Part shown: piece by piece, positions 56,801-62,800 of the stretch
Numbering within the stretch: position 1 is the stretch's first letter
Layout of the letters: each line of letters starts with the position of its first letter
Source: Orthonyx spaldingii
Taxonomy: Eukaryota; Chordata; Aves; Passeriformes; Orthonychidae
DNA: 64,000 nucleotides
Direction: 5' to 3'
Assembly (NCBI GenBank): GCA_013397795.1
Contig: VZTJ01001765.1
Span: 1,281,536-1,345,535, forward strand
Position numbers and translations under genes: made by a program
The notes under the pieces: generated by a model
The model's database searches: none
What the model saw: the letters and a program-made list of their open reading frames with translations, nothing else
What the model was told of the DNA's origin: nothing

Positions 56801-59800
56801 AGAACCTAAGCAAAGTAAGGACTGAGACACAAAGTCCTCTCAAAAATACTTCTTGTTTTGGTTGGGTTTTTTTGTGTCTCAGATGGGTTTTTTGGTATCC
56901 AATGTCAGAAAACTGCCAGATGATAGCGTTCTGGAAGAATTCCTTTATCTATTTTGCCTTGGGCAAGTTAAAATGCAGAGAACGAATGAGTAATTCAAGG
57001 TTGTAGATCAATTTTATACAAGTGCTAGCAATAAAATACAAACTACCTGAGTCAAAAATCCTTGCAAGACCAAGATGAGTATATTATCACCTTGTGTAGG
57101 TGAACAACCACTACAAAACTGCAAGAAATGGTCTCTATAATTAAGCAACAAACTTCTTACTAAATTTTAACAGAATCCTTGTTATTATTAAAGAACTTCC
57201 AGCATTAAAATAATACCAAAAACATAGCACTAATGGGTCCTAAGTATTCAAATTTAGCAGGAAATTATTACCTTTATATAGATTTTCTTGAACTATGTTA
57301 TTGCACATTATCTTCTTACACTGTATAATACGAATGATAAAATTTGGATATGGTAAACTTCTGTAGCAGAATAGATACTATATCTTATGGGATATTTTGA
57401 GAAAACTTTCAGCTTATTTAATAGCTCATACATTTATTCAGGCAAACCAACTAATTTTGAACGTGGGTTACTCCTGAGATTATTTCACCATTTACACTTT
57501 CTTTCCATTTTGTTCTGATATTTCATGAACAGAATTCACAGCACTTGTACCCTCTACTGTAAAACTCAAGTGTCTTGAAAATCAATGGAATTCACAACTC
57601 CAAATTAAATGCTAAGGCTCTTATACAGTGCATAGAGAAGGAGATTTTCAAAATCTCTTGTGGTGTATAGAAAGCTCTCTACTTACAGTGATGCTACCAT
57701 GCATGCATAAAAATAATAATAATAAAAACCATATTTCTCTTATTGTTACTTATCTTTTATTTATCTTTCATGCTGGTTCTATTTATATTTTTTTGCTATT
57801 ATATTGTTGGGCAATAAGGTAAAGTATAGCAAAGTAATTAAATATTATTTGTACAATTACTGTTCAAAAAATATATACAGTACCTGCAATTCTTTTCATC
57901 CAAGATGCTTCATCTATTCCCAGATTGTTGTTAATGATTTTCAGAATGTTTCCAAGAACAATGCTCAGATGTTCAGACGTTATCATTGTACAGCAAGGCC
58001 CAGCACTTTGAGAAACACTCTCGGACCCTCTTTCCCACCAGTAGGATAAATAGTTGCATAGCATGGGTAAGATCACCTCAATTACATGAGGCATTTCAGT
58101 ATACCTTGCTCCAGACTCTGCTAAATCATTTATTTCCTTTATTAGTCTATCCAGCTGAGGGATCTCTGGACACATTTCTTCTACTGTATCAGGCATACCT
58201 AAAACTGCAAGTAAGGGTAGAAAACCAAAAGATTAATTAACAAAATGAAAGAGAGCCTGAATGCAAATGACTCAGATTCTTTTTCTTCACCATCTTGGAC
58301 AGACAGAACTATAGTAACACTTTGGAGTATGCATGGGTATCTCTTCCTCATGTTCAGTGAAACTTCATGTGTATCAATTTCTGCCTGTTGCTGCTTTTCT
58401 TACTGCTAGGCACCACCGAGGAGAACCTGGCTCCATCCTCTTGACACCCTCCCTTTATATATTTTATATATATTGATGAGGCCCCCTCTCAGTCATCTCT
58501 TCTTGAGACTGAACCGGCCCAGCTCCCTCAGCCTTTCCTTGAAAGAGAGATGCTCCAGTCCCTTAATCATCTTTGTTGCCCTTCACTGGACCCACTCCAG
58601 AAGCTCCATGACTCTCTGTTACTGAGGAGCCCAGAACTGGACACAGCACTCCAGGTCAGGCCTCACCAGGGCTGAGAGGAGGGGCAGGATCACCTCCCTG
58701 GACCTGCTGGCCATGCGCTTCCTCATCCAGCTCAGGATCCCATTGGCCTTTTTGGCCACAAGGGCACTGCTGGCTCATGGACAGTTTGTTGTCCACCAGG
58801 ATCCCCAGGTCCTTCTCCACAGAGCTGCTTCCCAGCAGGTCAGCCCTCAGCCTGTGCTGGTCCATAGGGTGATTCCTCCCCAGGTGCAGGACCTGCATTT
58901 GCTTTTGTTGAATTTCAGACAGTTCCTCTCTGCCCATCTCTCCAATCTGTCAAGGTCCCTCTTTTATCAAGGTTTCATGGAATTAATCATATTCTGCCAG
59001 GAGTTCCCTATACCAAACTGCTTTGGATCACTGGTTAGACAACAAAAACATAGAAATTGTTTTCCTGTTCGCTTAAATCAGATATTATGCCTCTTGCATT
59101 TTGCTACATGTACACAAGTGTATTTTGCCAAAAGATTTTGTTATGTAGATACGATCTTCAACTAAGCATTATATATTACAGTATGCACCTTTAGAAAAGT
59201 ATTCAAACATGATGTTCAGAAAAATATCCAAAAAGATTAGGAGAAAGAGAACAGGGTTGACACACTCTCAACAAAGTAGCGCAAGGCTAAAATGACAAGT
59301 AATGAAACATACGTAGCAGGAGCTCCCTGCTGAGACATACTTTGGGTTTTTTCATTACACAACTTCTATTAGTTAGTTGAAGTAAACAGCTTTTTTTTTC
59401 TTTTATTTTTTTCCTGAAGAACAGTACTTACTTGCTCTTTCTCTTGCAGTCTTTGTGTTGAAAACAGACAGTGGATTGTAATGGTTGAGAGAAGGTTCAA
59501 GGAATGCTACTGGAATCGCTGCCGCAAGAGATGCTAAACACTCACCAAGTGCGGGTCGCTGCCTGTATATGAGAGACACTAAAAGTCATCTGAGAGGAAG
59601 AGTGTTTCACCAGGCTTTCAATGTCTAGCATACACAATGAAAAGAAGTATTAATATTTATTGTTGATTTATTTTATCTTTTTTAAACATTAGCAATTATC
59701 CAATAACTTAGAAAAAAATTAATTTGTCACATGAAAAGAAAAAAATTAATTTGTCACATGAAAAGAACTGGATCACAGTTCTTCACTACTGGAGATCACA

Positions 59801-62800
59801 GTGGTATAAGAAAAACAGTTAAAAAAACCCCACCTCCACCAAAGTTCTGATTCTAATCAGGACGCGGTTAATTTTTGGCATGGCCAGGACCCGGAGGTTA
59901 TTCTATACCACCTCAGGTCTTTGCCAGGGACAGGGTCCCTTAGGGAGCAGACATTGTTGGGGATCCTGTGTGATGGCGAGCAATTGCAAGTGAATTGTTC
60001 ACCTCTTTCTTGTATGCTGTCATTGATACTGTTGCCTTATTGCATTGCTGTTTCCAGTAAATTGCTCTTTTGTCACCCCATGATATTTACCTTTAGTGCC
60101 TCCAATTATTTTCTCTATCCACCACAAGGACAGGGGCAAGTGGCACAGGGTTTGGAGTGTTTCAGTGGGAACACTGAGAGAATATCATTCTAAAACCAAC
60201 ACCCTAATGTGGCGCCCAACATAGGGCAGGAAGGGGTGAGATAACAACAGGTCTGACCAGAGTGGGTAGGAAACAAATGTGATCCAAGCATTTGTTGTAT
60301 TAGGTCCAGAGCTACTGGTCACAATGTTGCTTGGTCTGTTTGCTTGGTTGTGGTACCTAACCATGTATATATTCCCCTATATGTAATATGTGCTCCTCAT
60401 GATGATATTTTTCAGAGCAGGGAGAGGGATCAGGATTGCTTTGTTGCTGCACTGTGTAATAACACCTTAGGACATGATAACAACAAAGGCAATGAGGGTC
60501 ATTCGGGATGTGTATTCAGGGCTGTTCTCCTGCCCTTACCTTGGGCACTACCTCAGGGAGTCCATTAACAATTGTACCTAGTCTGTGGAAAGAAGAGGGT
60601 GGACAATTTTCCCCAGCTTTTCACATCCTTTTCCTCCTTAAGGCCTGTTACAACTGTTTTTGAGGATTTTGAACTTCCTTTGGACATTAAGGAAAGCATG
60701 CTCTTATTGCTGAGTCCCCTCACTTCTGTCCACACCATGCTTAGAGTTACAAAAGAGATTAGGAGGAGACTATTTCAGAGATCTGCCCCAAGGGTAGGTT
60801 GTCACAAGTGGTATGGAAGGTGGAAGAAAATGGGCCAACTTTTGAAGGATGATTCTGCTCCAATAGTTTTTAAGTTCACCCCCAAGCAACTACGGTGCTT
60901 GATATAGTGGCAGAATATTTGAAAGAAAACTGCTGTGGCAGTTTCATGGAGGTGCAAAGTTATGCAACATGGGCTCTAGCTACTATATTTGGACACTGCT
61001 TGATACTAGACAGCACCCTCAGGGGGAGAAGGAGGAAAGCAGAACAACGCATTGTGGCCACTCAAACTGCAGCTGAACCAGAGGAACAACCTGTGCCAGT
61101 AGCAGTGACCCTTGTACAGAAGAAAAAATACAAGACAAAACGAGTTCACTTAGTGAGGGATGAAGAGGAAGTAGGGCCCTCACAACAGCAGGAAGAGTCT
61201 GAGTGAGAGATAATCACCTGATCCCTATCCCTGGGTGAGCAGCGAGATGTGTGAATAGATTTCATCCACCAGTCAGATGAGCCTCTGGTGACCTGACTGC
61301 TCCGATGCTGCAATATTGTGGCCCACGATGTGAAATTAGATGGTGGTGAAGCCAAATTTCTGGCATCCCTGTCCTGGGATGTGGGCACTGCAAAAGGGAT
61401 TGGGAAAAGGGCAGAAACTCTCAGCCTCTGGAGGTGATTCCTGGCAAGTGTGAGGGAAAGGTGTCTATTCAAGGATCATCTATTAGTGCATCAAGACAAG
61501 TGAAACACTATGAGGAAAGGTATCCAGTCAGTAGAGTGTTAGGGCTTAAAGTAATTAAGAGCTACAGCATTTTGCATCCAGTTCTTAACATTTATGAACC
61601 ATGGAGATGGTTAAATAAGAAACATTCACAGAAAAATCAGAAACATCTCCAACACCCTAAAGAAGCTAAACAGTGTTTGTACAAAGGATAAAACACTTGA
61701 CACTGGAAATTTGTCTTGGGCAGCAGCAGCAATCCAACTAAGCATTAGTCCTGAGCCCCTGCAGCCAGTAGTGTTGTAGAAACAACAGAACTTTTTCAGC
61801 CGTAAAAAGAGATATTTATCTATGAAAAGTGAACTATGACTCATTGTGCAGCGAAAGGTAAAACTTCTTAATGTCCCTGCCAAAATTCACTATGAGAAAA
61901 ACCTGCAATTTGATCCTGAAACTGAACATTGCTTAACTTGAATGACTGTTCAAGTCAGCTCAATCACTCACTTCTCAGTTTTGCTGCAACACTGAGCATT
62001 GTGTTTGAAATCCTACTTCCCACCTAGACACTGATGTCTGCCTACAGCTGCAATTTAGGAACCTGAGACTAGTTAAAAATGAACTAAATGAAATCCACAG
62101 TTGAAAACCTCTCACACAGGCTTAGGAGACTAATCAGTTTCCTTGGATATATACCTACTCTGATCACACTTCCATTCTAAGAAGAAAAAAGATACCTTTC
62201 CCTCACACTTGCCAGTTTGCAGTAGGCAAAGGTGAGGCTGCTAGCATGGATTTTTAAGGAAACTGTCTAGTGCTTACAGATTTTGCCAATCAAGTGGAGG
62301 CCTGTGCTATGAGCTCTTCGTATTGAAAGGCAGCTCAAACACAATCATGTTACCTTTCATGTGAGGAGACCTGACTGCTAATTAGATAATGGGTAAGGCA
62401 GTTTCTATTTTTCCTATCAGATCTGTGTAAAGGAACATTTAAGGTTTTGAAGCCGAGAAAGAGAAATAAGAGAGTATAGCTTTGTAATTAGTGATGGATG
62501 CATAAATGCCTGAATGAGAACATACAGCTTGTGCACACATGTGCATGCCTGCATAGTGGGAGGAAAGATCTGTCCACCAGATGGCTCTTGCATTTTGTAT
62601 GAAAGAATTCCGAATAAACTCTGGAAGGAAGGAATTGGAGACCAGCATTCCTCATACTAGGCAAAGCCTCTGCTAACCAGACTAAAGACTTGCATTTCCT
62701 CCAGTTTAGTCTCTGTCTGTCCCTACGGATCTTAAACTTTTCCTCATAAGAAAGGCAATGAAAATTGCCTAACCTAAAACTTCCACAAATATAAGGATGG

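Larger units (their letters stand above)
59845..61700 (+). mobile_element. Degenerate ERVL-like endogenous retrovirus: partial 5' LTR, leader, gag-like remnant
   Basis: An old retroviral copy lies antisense to RYR3 in the intron between w1 and w2. The order is a partial LTR to 60201, eight spacer bases, a primer binding site at 60210-60227, and a leader and gag-like region to about 61700. The remnant around 61205-61480 shows the layout of bird ERVL gag text, but broken by several stop codons and frame changes. No pol, env or 3' LTR is seen before exon w1, so the copy is truncated and cannot be functional. The left and right borders are approximate. Confidence 0.78.

Noticed and set aside
58199..58200. 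Inner AG as the main acceptor of exon w3
   Set aside because: It keeps the frame but loses the conserved LG of RERAILGMP, so the outer AG at 58205-58206 is preferred; the inner one is reported only as an alternative.
58713..59165. 150-codon open frame on the + strand
   Set aside because: Most of it is antisense to a CR1 LINE copy and has no start context or protein similarity I recognise.
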